Part shown: piece after piece, positions 24,247 to 36,400 of the stretch
Layout of the letters: each line of letters begins with the position of its first letter
How positions within the stretch are numbered: position 1 is the stretch's first letter
NCBI GenBank assembly: GCA_039881145.1
Contig: JAYKKI010000061.1
Span: 11,320,001 to 11,384,000, forward strand
Length of the DNA stretch: 64,000 nucleotides
Reading direction: 5' to 3'
Origin: Druceiella hillmani
Lineage: Eukaryota; Arthropoda; Insecta; Lepidoptera; Hepialidae
Made by a program: the position numbers and the translations under genes
The notes under the pieces: generated by a model
What the model saw: only the letters and a program-made list of their open reading frames with translations
Databases searched by the model: none
What the model was told of the DNA's origin: nothing

Positions 24247-24531
24247 CGATTTAATTTCTTGCTGCACCAATTATTGTATTAGCTACTTAATCAAAAATAT
24301 CCCCATGAACTTATTCGATGTAACACCGAACTTGTTAACGAACATAATTAATCAATAAATAGTAAAAAGCCCACGGTTTTATGTCGTCTTTCGTCTCTTG
24401 CTCACATTAAAATATTGTATGTAACTCTATTGGTAAAAAGTCTTGTGGTTTAGAAAAATCTCAAAATTAAAATAAATTATATAGATTTTAAACCGTTTTC
24501 TTAAGGGAAATATAGGCAGACAATTTAAACA
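24247..24531 (-). repeat. Right inverted-repeat arm
   Basis: Reverse complement of the left arm with a roughly 20-base insertion. Ends GGCAGACAATTTA. Confidence 0.85.
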
Positions 24532-24888
24532 CTCAAGTTAAGAACGAATATCGTATTTCCATTATTTTTTCGTATTTGGCTGAAATAAATCATATTTAGA
24601 AACAAACTTAACAAAGGGACTTATTGAATATTAACGTAACTTAAATTATCTCAAATATAATTTTGAATAAACGGTACTATACTTATTTTCACATAAAACA
24701 CAATTTGTGTATGTGTATTTTTTTATAATAGTGCAGTAAAATTGTATTGTTTTATTTCATTTTATTTTATTTCTGGGCTTGTAAAGTATGTTTACTGTTA
24801 TGTGTACTCTTATTTATACTCGTAAACAGTAACCATTCATCATCCTTCTCCCCCCCCCCGTCATTTTACGTTATCAATTTACACTCGA

Positions 24889-25098
24889 TGCACCCCACAT
24901 GGTCAGGACCCTGAATCGGATTTACTGACAGTTAAAAACGTATTTTGTATGGATACTTTAGAAATTGCACCGTGTAATAGGGAACGATCGGTAAGTAGAC
25001 TCTTGTTCCGACTCGACTGACAGTTAATGAGAAACAGTAATACCTTTTTAACTGTCAGTAAGTCAGACTGACAGTTTTAACCGTATGTGGTGCATATG
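24889..25098. repeat. Possible MITE with clustered CTGACAGTT motifs
   Basis: ATGCACCCCACATGG at the left and CGTATGTGGTGCAT at the right form an imperfect inverted pair. Inside, CTGACAGTT occurs at about 24927, 25018 and 25070 and in reverse (AACTGTCAG) at about 25050. Borders and class are uncertain. Confidence 0.45.
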
Positions 25099-25867
25099 GG
25101 CGTTAGAAGTCAGACCAAATGGTTTTCCAGCAGACATGCAGACATTTGTTTATACTCTGTTAATGATTTTGCAAATAATATCCGTTAAAATCTCAAGTTC
25201 GATTCTGTGATATTCAGAATAGTTTATTCATTCCTACGAAAGCAGAACGACAGAAAGTAAAAACCGGGGTTTAGTTATTGTTATTGTGCGAAAAAGACAG
25301 CTAATCTTATTTCTTAACTCACCTGAATTCAAGCAAATGTTTAATGATAAGCCACGGTTGGGCACATAATCGTCTCGAGCATGAATACACCCTTGGCAGG
25401 GCTTTTTCACTGCCATATTGAAATAGTCGACTCAGCTCATGATCATGACACGTCATGGTGATTTGGAGGATGTAACGTGTAAAAGTCATTCAGAAGTCTA
25501 GCATTTCTTTTTCTTAATACCAGCCAGGACTTCTGATGTATTTCCTCAATTAATTTATTAACTCTGACACTAGTTCGAAGCAAGTTAGAAGCCAGGTCCG
25601 TTATTTGGACACCACATGAAACTAAATATAGCCTGATCATTGAACCTGTCCAAAAAACGTTTTTTCTATATTTATATATGATACGATGTGGTTACTCTCC
25701 TTTCATATTTCCTACCAATTTTCTCTTAGACATGCGGGATGACCACACGTTGGAGTACAGAAGAAAGGTCCCATTTGTTAAATTGATTGTTAAATGGAAA
25801 AATTAAGTGTCCTAATATATTAAAAAAAGTTTTGTACCCGTACTCACGTAGTCATCATCTTTTTGCT

Positions 25868-25980
25868 TTACCGTCATCTAGAACCGAATTATATGGAAAT
25901 TTTCCCCTTTTCCACGGTATGCAATTGCTCAACCACCTGATCGCGGTTGCATACGATCGCAGTCGCACATTGTGATATGT
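25868..25980 (+). repeat. Dispersed repeat fragment, copy A
   Basis: TCTAGAACC.AATTAT and GCTCAACCACCTG.TCGCGG recur in the same order at 27997-28095. In one frame copy A reads RTELYGNFPLFHGMQLLNHL, which is loosely like the C-terminal end of LINE reverse transcriptases. That resemblance is weak. Confidence 0.55.
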
Positions 25981-27996
25981 TTTAATGAGTAAGAAATAAC
26001 CTTGAAGTATGTCATGTTTATGTATTGTAGTGTCATTAAATTTATTATCTTGTTATTGTTATTGAAACGTATAGGTGTAATGAATGAATGTAAATAAATA
26101 CATAATCATTTATGATAGCTGAAAACCGTTTCATCTTTAATTCCAACGTTTTTATTTCATCTTTCATTTCAAAACGAAAGTTTCTAGGCTAGTAAAAGTT
26201 TAAAAAAAAACCAACGACGAAATCGAAATAGCAATTTAAATTCAAAGTTCCCACGAAAATAGCCAAATATCTGATGACTACTTTTAATTCAATTTTTTTA
26301 GTGAGACTTATATTATATATGTAAAATTTAAGTTATACGTTAATCGTGTCGAAATCCTTTGCAACTATTATGTCTTGTTAGACGAAAACGAATTTTAGCT
26401 ACATACAGTTATATATAACAAAAGCTAATGGCGAGCCTGGCTCGTGCATAAGAGTCCCGTACCTTGTTTGAAATTATACTACTTGATTTATTATAAGTTA
26501 TCACTAATATGGACGTCCTAACGTATTAAAAGTTTAGTTATACCTTATATAATCAAGTAGGGAACGTATATTATTTACGTAGCTTTTGAGATATTCACTA
26601 TAATAGTAAATATCGCAAAAACTATAGCATTAGAATCATTGTTATAGTTTTCCTACAGGTTTCTAAAAATCTTGCTTTTTCGTTATTTTAGGATCCATAG
26701 TTTCAGAAATAAGGGTGCGGGCAGCGCATATTTAGTATATGTCTGAAGATATAAGAAATAAATTTATGACAAATTTTTCTGTAGCCCTTACGACCAATCG
26801 TTTCAAACGATAGCCTGCACTATGGGTGGAATTAAAAAAATTGAGTACTTAATTTCCTCATCTAGAATTTCCATATGAATTCTGTTTGTTAAGTGTTAGC
26901 TATCATGTATGTGTACGTTGATATGCTTTATTGCTATGCCAAAAAATTCAAATTTCTACGTCAAGCGGTATCTGAGAAAGACAGCTGTGACAGGCGGTTA
27001 GATCTATACGTCAGTGGCCTTATAAAGGATCCGATTTTTCTTTTGAAATAGGGATTTCAGAAAAGGGTCTGCAAATAATACCAGGGTATCAAAATTGACT
27101 AGCCCTCTGGCTCAATATAGCAAGTAAACATTTAAATATAAGTTATAACTACGAGTATGCCGAGAAAGGTTATTTAATGTAAAAGGATATACGCGATTGA
27201 AGTGATATTTTTGGTGGATGATATATTTATACGTGATTGAATTACACATACTTCTGTGTAATTATTCAATTATTAATGCTATATGTTATAAACTTCACTC
27301 ATCATCTTATAATTTTTCATGAAAGCTATCCAACTTCGTAACTTTAATCCAATTTTAATATTTGTTTTCATAATGGGTTTTTACCTTCATATTGAAAAGA
27401 TCGATGAATTATACGATTTTGTGATAAAATCTACAACTTTCAAAAATTTTTGTCTTTCTGTTAGAACGTTTGAAACAAATTAGCGTTAAAACAGTTAGTA
27501 TTTTTTGAAAGAAATATAATTCAATTTATAAAATCATTTTTAGACATAATGATATGCATTTTCTTTTAGCGTAATTTGTTAAACAGAAACTGAAATATAA
27601 GTCGACTTAGAACCTGAAATAATTTAAATTGATAGTGAGCCCACTTATGACAGTAATTGATAGTGAATCCATATGGTATAGCTATGGGTTTTATTTATAG
27701 CCGATTTTTTGTCTATAGAACCCTTATAATCATTTAATAGGATATTTGTAGATTTTTCTATTTGATTATTTGTGTTTAGTTTTACTAAGATATCTGTACA
27801 TGAAACAGTAGTTACTTTTATTTTTTCTTTCTTGCTAATTTCCTTCTGGGTATGCTATTTTCACTCATTGCAGCTCAAAAGAAAAGTGAAGTTTCTGAAG
27901 TTTATCTTTCAGCTATTGAGAGGAAACACCATGTGTCCCACTTTCGTTCTTCGTACCTGACAATCTCGCGTGGAAAAAGTAATGATCGGGTGAGTT
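25981..27996. other. AT-rich stretch, nothing recognised
   Basis: Short frames only. No repeats of note. Confidence 0.5.
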
Positions 27997-28095
27997 CTAG
28001 AACCAAATTATTAAAAATTGTATTGGAATTCTCCAGTTTCCCGCGATATTCAAATGCTCAACCACCTGGTCGCGGTCGCACCAGAGTGTTATTTG
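27997..28095 (+). repeat. Dispersed repeat fragment, copy B
   Basis: Second copy of the segment at 25868-25980, about 2.1 kb away in the same orientation. It carries a roughly 9-base insertion (about 28010-28020) and lacks some bases after GCGGTCGCA. It overlaps an 85-codon frame that I do not accept as a gene. Confidence 0.55.
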
Positions 28096-28540
28096 TTTAT
28101 GATGACTGAAAGTAAATTTGTTGAAATGTGTTGTTGTTGTCTTTTATAGTTTTTGTGTATTTTCTTTTTCACGTTTAATTTATAAATTTAAATATTAATA
28201 AGCCATTAATTAATTATGGTTGCAAATAGGTTACACGTTAATATACTGACAAATACATATTAATAATAAATATAGATATATAATAAATCAAAGGTTGCAA
28301 TAATAGAATATTAAACTTATTAGTTTTATGATTAATATTTATTTTTGTAAATTTTTTTATGGATAATGTTTTTTTCGAGCTCATTTTGCTATATGGAAAA
28401 ATGTCGAATTTAAATCAATAGATTAAATTGTTACTTATCTATACCAAGGGTTTTGTCCTTTTCAACACTTCTTAATATAATAAAAATATAGTGAAATTAA
28501 TATGATAATAATAACTATATATTTTTTCGACACATTTTTT

Positions 28541-28626
28541 TTAATCAGTGTTATTTTATAGCTTATTTTAATCGGTGTTATTCTATAGCTTATTTTAATC
28601 AGTGTTATTCTATAGCTTATTTTAAG
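28541..28626. repeat. 27-bp minisatellite, about 3 copies
   Basis: TTAATC(A/G)GTGTTATT(T/C)TATA units start at 28541, 28568 and 28595. Confidence 0.9.
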
Positions 28627-28852
28627 TAGTTATTAGTTTTTCAAATTGTACTTAATGAACATTGATGAAAAACCAGATTATATTAGAAGCTATATTCTAT
28701 TATGTTAGTTTATGCAAAAAATATTTTAGGGCGGTTAGTCCAAGCTTTGCAATGACAGTAAACAATGCCAAACTTTAGACCAAAACCGTACGTATCTACG
28801 TAAGTATGCATACTTTCAAATGCTTATTTGACTACATATTTTTTTAGTTTTT

Positions 28853-29083
28853 TATGCTCAGTGGAACAAACAACAAATTTGTTCCACCCTTGAATTGTGC
28901 CATCGAAAATTTGAAACCTATGTCGAACAAGAACTAATTGGATTGGAACTAGACAAATTGCAGGTTATTGGTATTTATCCATATACGGTACCTATTGTGT
29001 TTAGTCACAATGGTAAAAGTATTTCCGTAGGTAAAGTCGAAAAACTAGCCTTTTTCCATACACTAGGATTAGATACTAGTTAA
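28853..29083 (+). CDS. Unrecognised open frame, possible gene relic
   Basis: From a TTTTTTTAG just upstream, the frame reads AQWNKQQICSTLELCHRKFE through VEQELIGLELDKLQVIGIYP to FFHTLGLDTS and a stop at 29081-29083. The amino-acid mix is more protein-like than neighbouring frames, with no low-complexity runs and a regular hydrophobic spacing. It has an internal ATG near 28908 but no conserved motif I know. It may be a transposon-derived fragment or chance. I assign no function. Confidence 0.25.
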   Translation, partial: YAQWNKQQICSTLELCHRKFETYVEQELIGLELDKLQVIGIYPYTVPIVFSHNGKSISVGKVEKLAFFHTLGLDTS

Positions 29084-29930
29084 TGGCAGCCCGCGCGTGT
29101 GCAGTAGAAAAAAAATACTATCGCGTTAAGGTCGTTGCTGTGGTTACTTTATTAAAAAGCTCTGATTCTAGAATTTCTTTCTGTTATAACTCACATAAGA
29201 CTGTTACTCTTGGCATATAATCGTACAACCATATTTGTAACTTCATACAAGTATAGTATTAAAATGTATTAAATTGTGACTGTTTCGTACATTTATTAGC
29301 CCAATTCACGGTTTGCCCAATTTCAATAAAAGAGTTGTCTGGTTTCCAGTTTTATCTCGTTTGTTCTGTATCTATGTGTAGGATAACTAATTATCAGTCA
29401 AATTCGTAAATCCTTTTAATGTATTTAATATAAATATAAAGTTTATTTAAATACACGTTAAATATACGCTTTATTTTTTTATTCTGTATAAAAGTATATT
29501 TCTCCTGTATAAAAGTATCTTATATTAGACAACATTTCTAAAAAAACAAAGTATTTTTAATTTGTATGCGTTTTCCCCAACTTTTCTAGTATATAATCCA
29601 TGATTCACTAAATACTTAGTTAGCAGTAGTTTATTGCCGGAAGAGAGGCGTCATGATTTGATAAGGTATAACAAAAAACTAAGGGTGAAAAACGCCTATA
29701 ATATACAAACGTTTTAAGAAATATTTTCTATAAAATAAGTCTAAAGGACTATAAAAGAACTAAAGAAATTAAATCGACCATGTTTTAAATTTTTGTTCTC
29801 TGTTTGTCTGTTTATACGTGCTTCATAAAAAACTACCAAAGTTCCATTATAATGATTTCCAGATATAAAATGAACATGTAATGATGTTGATTTTATAATG
29901 CTTTAAAACTCTATTGTATACAAATGTTTA

Positions 29931-29936
<6 letters not shown>
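29084..29936. other. AT-rich stretch, nothing recognised
   Basis: GCAGCCCGCGCGTGTGCAG at about 29085 is a short GC-rich patch. No gene. Confidence 0.5.
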
Positions 29937-29970
<34 letters not shown>

Positions 29971-29993
29971 GCGTGTGTGTGTTTGTGTGTGTA
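29937..29993. repeat. (TA)n-(GT)n microsatellite
   Basis: About 15 TA followed by interrupted GT repeats. Confidence 0.95.
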
Positions 29994-30962
29994 TCCTCAG
30001 CTTCGCATGCGTGGATTACTCTTGGGTAGGCTAATAAATTTTTAGCCATGATTTCGGAACTTTTCTAGAGAGTTTGTCAAAAGTTCCGGAAAATTTTATT
30101 ACAGGTATATAATAGGCAAGTATTATAATAGGCTAACATATGCTCTGACTGACTATTGTCGAATTCTTCTACTTCAGCTACGATTAGCTAAAACAACGAG
30201 TGGCTCGTCATGAAAAAGAGGTTTAAATACATTAATCACATAAGCCAACTTCAATGGTTTAGTAATAGTAAAACAAGAGTTTCAGTAATATGCACGGAAT
30301 ATGAGAAAGGTAATGATGTAGAGATGTGTAACTCATGAGCGAGAGATATAAAAGATATAGCTCATACGTTACGATCATATCTACCACTCGCTCACTTGAA
30401 ATCAAAATGAATTAGTATATCACTAGCTCAGGAGTGATCGGTGTCTTTTTCGTTTCATCAAATCAATCATTCCACTCACTCTTCGCGTCATGAAGATAGA
30501 TATAAAAGTATATGTTTCGACGTTACATGAAAGAGAAAGAAAACGATCGAACTGTTTAGTCAAATATGCAACTGGATCTATGTAGACGAACGTAGCTACT
30601 AGCGATCCAATTTGAATGCTGTGATAAAGTACACTTTAGTTCGCTCAAAATATTTGCGTAAACAAACACTTTTTTGTTTCATTTCAAAATTCTAATTTAT
30701 AATTGTATAAATACGCCAATCTATTCCAATTTATTTAATTATTATTAAAGTTATTTTATGTATAATTTAAATCTAGATTGACAGTACCTACTAAATCTTA
30801 AACCTGCAAAGTATTAAACAAAGTGGTTTCTCTTGTAGAATTTATTTTTATTTTCAAACAATTGTCGGTAATGTTCAATGATTACTATTTAGCACCATGT
30901 TGTTAGACCATTGTTCAACGGTTCAATATATACGTAATAAATAATTTCGTTAATAACTAAAG
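29994..30962. other. AT-rich stretch, nothing recognised
   Basis: No coding frame of note. Several CTCATGAGCGAG/CACTCGCTCA-like fragments occur at 30330-30480 but form no clean repeat. Confidence 0.45.
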
Positions 30963-31018
30963 TACTGGTATACTGGGATACTGAGTACTGGGGTACTGGG
31001 ATACTGAGCTACTGAGCT
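30963..31018. repeat. Short imperfect minisatellite (TACTGGG/ATACTGAG)
   Basis: Irregular units of 7-9 bp built on TACTGG and TACTGAG. Confidence 0.85.
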
Positions 31019-31058
31019 AGAGATATAAATTAGTGATATAAATATCTTTCCAATCAAA

Positions 31059-31060
<2 letters not shown>

Positions 31061-31107
<47 letters not shown>
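31061..31107. repeat. (TA)n microsatellite
   Basis: About 23 uninterrupted TA dinucleotides. Confidence 0.95.
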
Positions 31108-31109
<2 letters not shown>

Positions 31110-31754
31110 TCTTTTCTTTTCTCTGATACATTTTGCGCACCTCCACAATGGGCTGCTAGTGGAATATGAAGGACTTATTCATTGGGAATTGCTTCCGGGA
31201 GTATATACTGTGAGCGCATATATTTATTGTCAACAATTAGAGCGATTAGGTATCGAAATAAGTAGTAAATGATAATCCTAGCCTTACCGCCATATATACT
31301 CGCTCAAAATTACAGCAGTCGCCTAACATTCCGTAGTTTGATTGATTGAGAGTATACAAACCGACAGAATGGAAGACCTTGGCAATATTGTTAAAACAGA
31401 GTTAACAGACGTTTAAACTGAAGGTTTGTATATTATCACTGCCTACCAGATGGCGGAAAGTCTTAGGTAGAGCTGGTGCATATATAATTTGTTTTTTGTG
31501 ACATTATAGGTTTTAAAATATGTTTTTGTAAAAGTAAATCATAATGAAACAATGTTAGCGAACCCAGAATCACAAAGAAAAGTACGTTGAACTCTTACTC
31601 GATAACATCTAAACTTGGTATAAATAGAATTCATGATTCGAGTTAATATTTACACGAAAGCATACTTTGGGGAATAAAATTATTCACGTAGAACAAACTT
31701 GAGATTTTATTACACGTCAGTAGATAGCACAACGTACACGTTAGATCTTTCATA
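31108..31754. other. AT-rich stretch, nothing recognised
   Basis: CAGATGGCGGAAAGTC at about 31448 is a TE-like motif. No gene seen. Confidence 0.45.
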
Positions 31755-33000
31755 TTCTTGCTGAACACGCTAAATATTTAACATTATCAACAGAGAAGTA
31801 TTATGATAGTCTCAATGAATTAGTGACAAATCCTTTCAAGTTAATCGTAAATCCTAGCGGGAGAATCTTCAAACTGAACTTTTGAAACCATCTGATAAAC
31901 TTGTTAAAGACCTGGGCCTACTGATCGATTAAAATTTTAGCTTGAGGCCCCCGCAAGTAAATCATGTTAGTCGTCATATTTACAGCAGGATATACTATCT
32001 TCAAAAGTTTCTTCCGACTAAAACAAAAATCTACCTTCGCGAAACACTCATATTACCACTAATTGGCTATGAATATGTGTGTTATCCTAATTTAATGGAG
32101 ACAGTAATGAAACGTTTGCTTTAATTTCATTTATTGACGTTATAACGCTTTTGAAATGTACGGGTTCGGTATATTTTCGACCTTAAACTGAAGGAACATA
32201 TTCGCAAATATAGCTAACGAAACGAGTCTCAAATGACTGGAGATCCACGATCAATGTTAACTTCACATCTGTTAACTACGCATCTATTTAATATATTAGT
32301 ATATAGCTAACGAAACGAGTCTCAAATGGCTGTAGATCCGCGATTAATGTTAACTTCACATCTGTTAACTACGCATCTATTAAATATATTAGAATATAGC
32401 TAACGAAGTGAGTCTCAAATGACTGGAGATCCGCGATCAATGTTAACTTCACATTTATTAACTACGTATCTATTTAATATATTAGAATATAGCTAACGAA
32501 ACGAGTCTCAAATGACTGGAGATCCGCGATCAATGTTAACTTCATATCTGTTAACTACGCATCTATTTAATACATTAGACAATCATCATAGTCCAAAGTA
32601 TTTTATCAGCAGATTACAAAATATGTCTGCGGGCTTGGGTTCCCCTTTAAACGTTTACTTGTCCTATTTGTTCCCAAACATTCTTACAAAACATCCTATA
32701 CTGTCCTTACAATCAGGAAAATATCCTCGATGAATATTTTCAAGAATTAAGCGAAAACTTCGACTTCTTCTTTGTTCTCCTTCTGTCCTCTTGTATTTTT
32801 CCTTTTTCTTTCTAACTCATGTCAATATTTGTATTAAATTTTTTTTGTGTTTTTAAGTGTACTCTTTAAGTATGTTGTATAATTGTACTGTTATTATTTT
32901 GCGTTAAAACATCTTTTCCAGTCTATCGACCGATTTTTCTAAACTTATTATGGATAACTGGAAGAGATTCTCCTACAGCAATAAGTCCGCCATATGTACT
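31755..33000 (+). pseudogene. Decayed LINE (jockey/CR1-like) reverse transcriptase, 3' part
   Basis: Translation gives the C-terminal landmarks of a non-LTR retrotransposon reverse transcriptase, in order. LVTNPFKLIVNPSG corresponds to the 'NPxKsxxI' block. VKDLGLLID, followed by a stop, then NFSLRPPQVNHVSRHIYSR, YYLQKFLPTKTKIYL and LILPLIGYEYVCYPN correspond to the 'LILPxLxYCxxVY' block. Stops and shifts show decay. A 93-bp tandem array (32208-32579) interrupts the gene. The stretch AAGAGATTCTCCTACAGCAA followed by TAAGTCCGCC at about 32960-32990 resembles the 3' tail of lepidopteran LINEs as I recall it. The 5' part is missing, as is usual for LINEs. Confidence 0.75.
32208..32579 (+). repeat. 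93-bp tandem repeat, four copies, inside the LINE relic
   Basis: ATATAGCTAACGAA starts at 32208, 32301, 32394 and 32487, exactly 93 bp apart. Unit length is a multiple of three, so all frames are kept across units. Copies differ at a few bases each (e.g. GGCTGTAGATCC in copy 2, GAAGTGAG in copy 3). Confidence 0.95.
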
Positions 33001-33268
33001 TTAATTTAAAGATGATAGATAAAGTTAATAAATAAGAACTAGTCCATTATATTTCCTCCCACTATAGATCTTTGTATTCTATTCTAAATGGCGATCTCTT
33101 GCAAGTAAATCACAAAAATGCAATGCATTCTATACGATCCATACGTTCCATACGATCCAACCTAAGTGGGTTAAAATATATTATTAGTCTTAAGCCATAA
33201 TTATACCTTCAAAACACTCTTATCAAAACACTCCTAACTAGACCTTTAAAAAACTGTCATAGCCACTC

Positions 33269-33437
33269 TTAAGCGGCGTTTACACGGTGACAGTTGCCAT
33301 CGTGGCGACGTCACTGCCATCAAATTAATCCGTATATACACAGACGAACATGCACATTACCATGGCAGAACACTGTCACGACCACTACCATGACGGCAAC
33401 TGTCGCACGAATTGTCATCGTGTAAACCACGTTTTAA
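33269..33437. mobile_element. TTAA-bounded MITE, piggyBac-like, 169 bp
   Basis: TTAA at 33269-33272 and 33434-33437 flank inverted ends. The left is GCGGCGTTTACACGGTGACA and the right, reversed, is AACGTGGTTTACACGATGAC. GTTTACACGRTGACA is shared exactly apart from one base. GACAGTTGCC recurs inverted inside (GGCAACTGTC). A TTAA target duplication is the hallmark of the piggyBac superfamily. No coding capacity. Confidence 0.8.
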
Positions 33438-36400
33438 GTACTGTTCTGGCCAATGATATGCAGCAAATCATTTAACATTACCGCTAACTTTATCGCCTGT
33501 CGCGACGCACTAATCATCGATCAAACATGAATCACGACAGCTCGATAAAGCATCGATCATGGATTATTCCACAAGACCTAATGTCTAATTTAAACAAAAT
33601 AATAAAGTTTATCAATTTTTTATTAAAATAATTTTAGATTTATAATTAAAAAAATAACAATATTGAGACTTACAAATGTACAAATAATTTTCGCTTATAG
33701 TCTACAAACGACCTCTATATTTACAGATGAACATAGTCTTATACAGTTATATAAACAATGATAATATTTATTCTATTATCTTAAATATTCGTTCAAGATA
33801 TAAATTTATGAGTTCGCTTAAATTAAAGGAAAATCTAACGGGGTATAAATACTGGTCGTAATATTTGTATAACTACGCTCCAGAACTCGCTTGCAATTAT
33901 GAAATTCCAGTAAAATACTGTCCATTAGTTCCGTTACTTTACATCAGAGGACAATAAAACTTAAAACATAAAAAAAACTTTATTTCAATCATTTTTCTTA
34001 AATCTCATTTGTCATGTATGTCTTTGCAATTCTGTTTTTATTGTTTTTGCGGGCAGGATTATTTATTATTTATAGCGATGTGTAAATAATGTTTAGACTT
34101 TCGTTGATTCTTTGTGGGTTTTTATGGCGAGGGTGTAAAATTTCGGTTTTTTTAAATCCATAGAAAACATTTTTTTCATCTTTTTGATAATTGCCCATGG
34201 TTAGAGGCTAATAAATTCAGCTTCCAGCAAATTCATCATTGAATTCATTATCATACAACTTGCTAATAATTAAGTTGCTAATAAATTCAGGTAATTTTAA
34301 AAATAATATAAAAAGTTCACGTTAGAAAAATAAATGAAATATTTTTAAAATCCCACTTTATCTGATATTCCATAAAATAACCTCGAAATAAAATTTGTTG
34401 CCTGTTTCTCAATCTCCCAAAACTATGTCACAATATAGAAATGCGATTTCATATTCTCAAAAGACCTCTTAGGAAAATGCCTATAATGCACAGACGGACT
34501 GGCAGACACCGAAGTCATTCTATACATAGAACATGTATGGAATCACCTTGAATCTTTCACCATTTTGATACAGAACACCATAAAAATATATTGTGCGATT
34601 ATATAATAAACACCAAAAATGATTGTTATATGCTATTTATATTTGTTCACTATAGATAGCATATAACATTTACTTTCTGGAATATCTGGCAAACATCAAC
34701 TCGATTGTTGATTAGGAAGAACGAATTCGAAACATTTGCCTAATATGCGCGCTTTGCTTTTTTCCATTCTCTACAAAAAAATCACTCTGAGGTAAAAAAA
34801 CAGGGTTTGGCAACTGTTCAACTTGTCGAGCCAAACTGGTTTACTATATTTATATCCTCCAGCTTGAAAGAAACATGTCAAGTATATAGAACGTTGAAAG
34901 CTATAGGTGATATGAAATAATAGACTAAAAAAAAAGTAAGTCCATCAAGAACGTGCTTTAAAAAGGCATGCCTTTGGTTTCGCACAAAATCTAGACTTTT
35001 TTTGGAATGTTCGCTTATCGCGTAATAAATTCGCGTTTTGCGTAAAAAATATTCAACGAATTTAAATTAAACTCACTGTCGTATTTCTTAGAACCTAAAG
35101 AATGATACGAAGTATTGAGAGTTTTCTTTTTAAATGTCGTCTGGCGATTTATCAGTATGTTTAATTACTTGTTTGTAACGACAACCTCAAAATACTGGAG
35201 AATAGTTTTAACTAGTACCACACTGCTTCAAAGTGAATTTATTCTCGAAATCAACTTTCCTAATTTGATCTCCAAGATTTTTGAATTATCGGGGAATCCG
35301 TGTTACATAATTGTTAAAAAATAGTAATGAAACGTTTGCCTTCATTTAATTCATAAGCCGTTCTATTTCCGTTAAATAATGAAGCATCAATTGTTAGGTG
35401 AGTTGCGATTGTCAAGAGATTCGAGAAAATCTATAAGTCATAACAAAACATGACGGTATATGTTCACGGTTATTACCAAAAACAACAATTAAATAACAGA
35501 AAACATGTTTACGCAAACACTGAATGCCTTACTTGGCTCCATAACAAAGTCACCAATTATTATTTTGTTGGGACCGTAAGTAGTTCAAACAAACTTGAAC
35601 GAATCGGAACGCATACGTCATCTATTGGATGACATTGTGTACCCCTCGGGCGCGGACGTCGCATATATGCAACACTTGCGCTCGCTCCATTCAAACGTAT
35701 AACTTCGGTTAAAATGCGATAAACATATAAACAATGGGTGATTGGACTCATGTCGATATTTTTTTGTAAAAATGTTTTAAAACTGTAGAGTAGGTTTAAA
35801 AAACCTTACGATGAAAAAAATAATGCCAATAAACAGTTAATCGAAACTTCTAAATAGAAAAAAGTGTCATTTTTTTGTTAATTAAATTGAAAAAGTTATT
35901 ATGAATTTAGTTTCCACACAAAAAAATGAGAAATATTTAATAAACTCCCTTATAATGGATGCTAAATAACTGGCCAGTGACGTCATAAGCCAGTTGTGTT
36001 TTGTATGAGGCGTTTTCGGGCAAATAGTAGTTTGTCAGTTTTTAAGTCGTTTTAACTTTGTAATGAAAGGACAGGGCACGATATATTTATTTTAACCGTT
36101 TTTAATGTTATTATTTATTCTATTTTAGTAATAAAAATATAATTAAATTCCCTATTATATATCATAATAAAGAGAACAATGAATTGAATGATGATATACT
36201 CGTACACAGTGTCCAATTATTTTTACCGCTATGTCTTTACTCCGTGCAAAATTATTGTCATTAAGTTTTTGACTGACTAAAAACTCAATGATAACATAAA
36301 TAGTTATTAGAATAAATAATCTTTTTGTTTATTTTACGTTTAATTATTACTTTGTGATAATAACAAAAATTTCATTTCGTAATGACTTTTCCTTTACAAG

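Larger units (their letters stand above)
22681..24531. mobile_element. 1.85-kb element with long inverted repeats
   Basis: Left arm 22681-22948 and right arm 24247-24531 are inverted copies, by eye about 90% identical. They share TGAGCAAGAGACGAAAGACG, GGGCTTTTTACTATTTATTG and GGTGCAGCAAGAAATTAAAT. The right arm has about 20 extra bases (around 24330-24352). The 1.3 kb interior is noncoding and contains the second copy of the R370 repeat and a telomere-like tract. No clear target duplication is visible. Long inverted arms with noncoding filler fit a non-autonomous foldback or Mutator-like element, but a local inverted duplication cannot be excluded. Confidence 0.75.

Noticed and set aside
25234..25640. 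Two minus-strand frames (65 and 60 codons) with a good donor (CAG|GTGAGT near 25318-25324) and a possible acceptor near 25650
   Set aside because: A receptor-like exon was considered, but a stop lies between the acceptor and the donor in the only protein-like frame and no family motif is present.
27852..28109. 85-codon plus-strand frame
   Set aside because: Its 3' half is a dispersed repeat also present at 25868, where the frame differs.
32100..35350. Similar phrases AGTAATGAAACGTTTGC at about 32103 and 35325 as a repeat pair
   Set aside because: Similarity stops after about 20 bases on both sides; too short to call.
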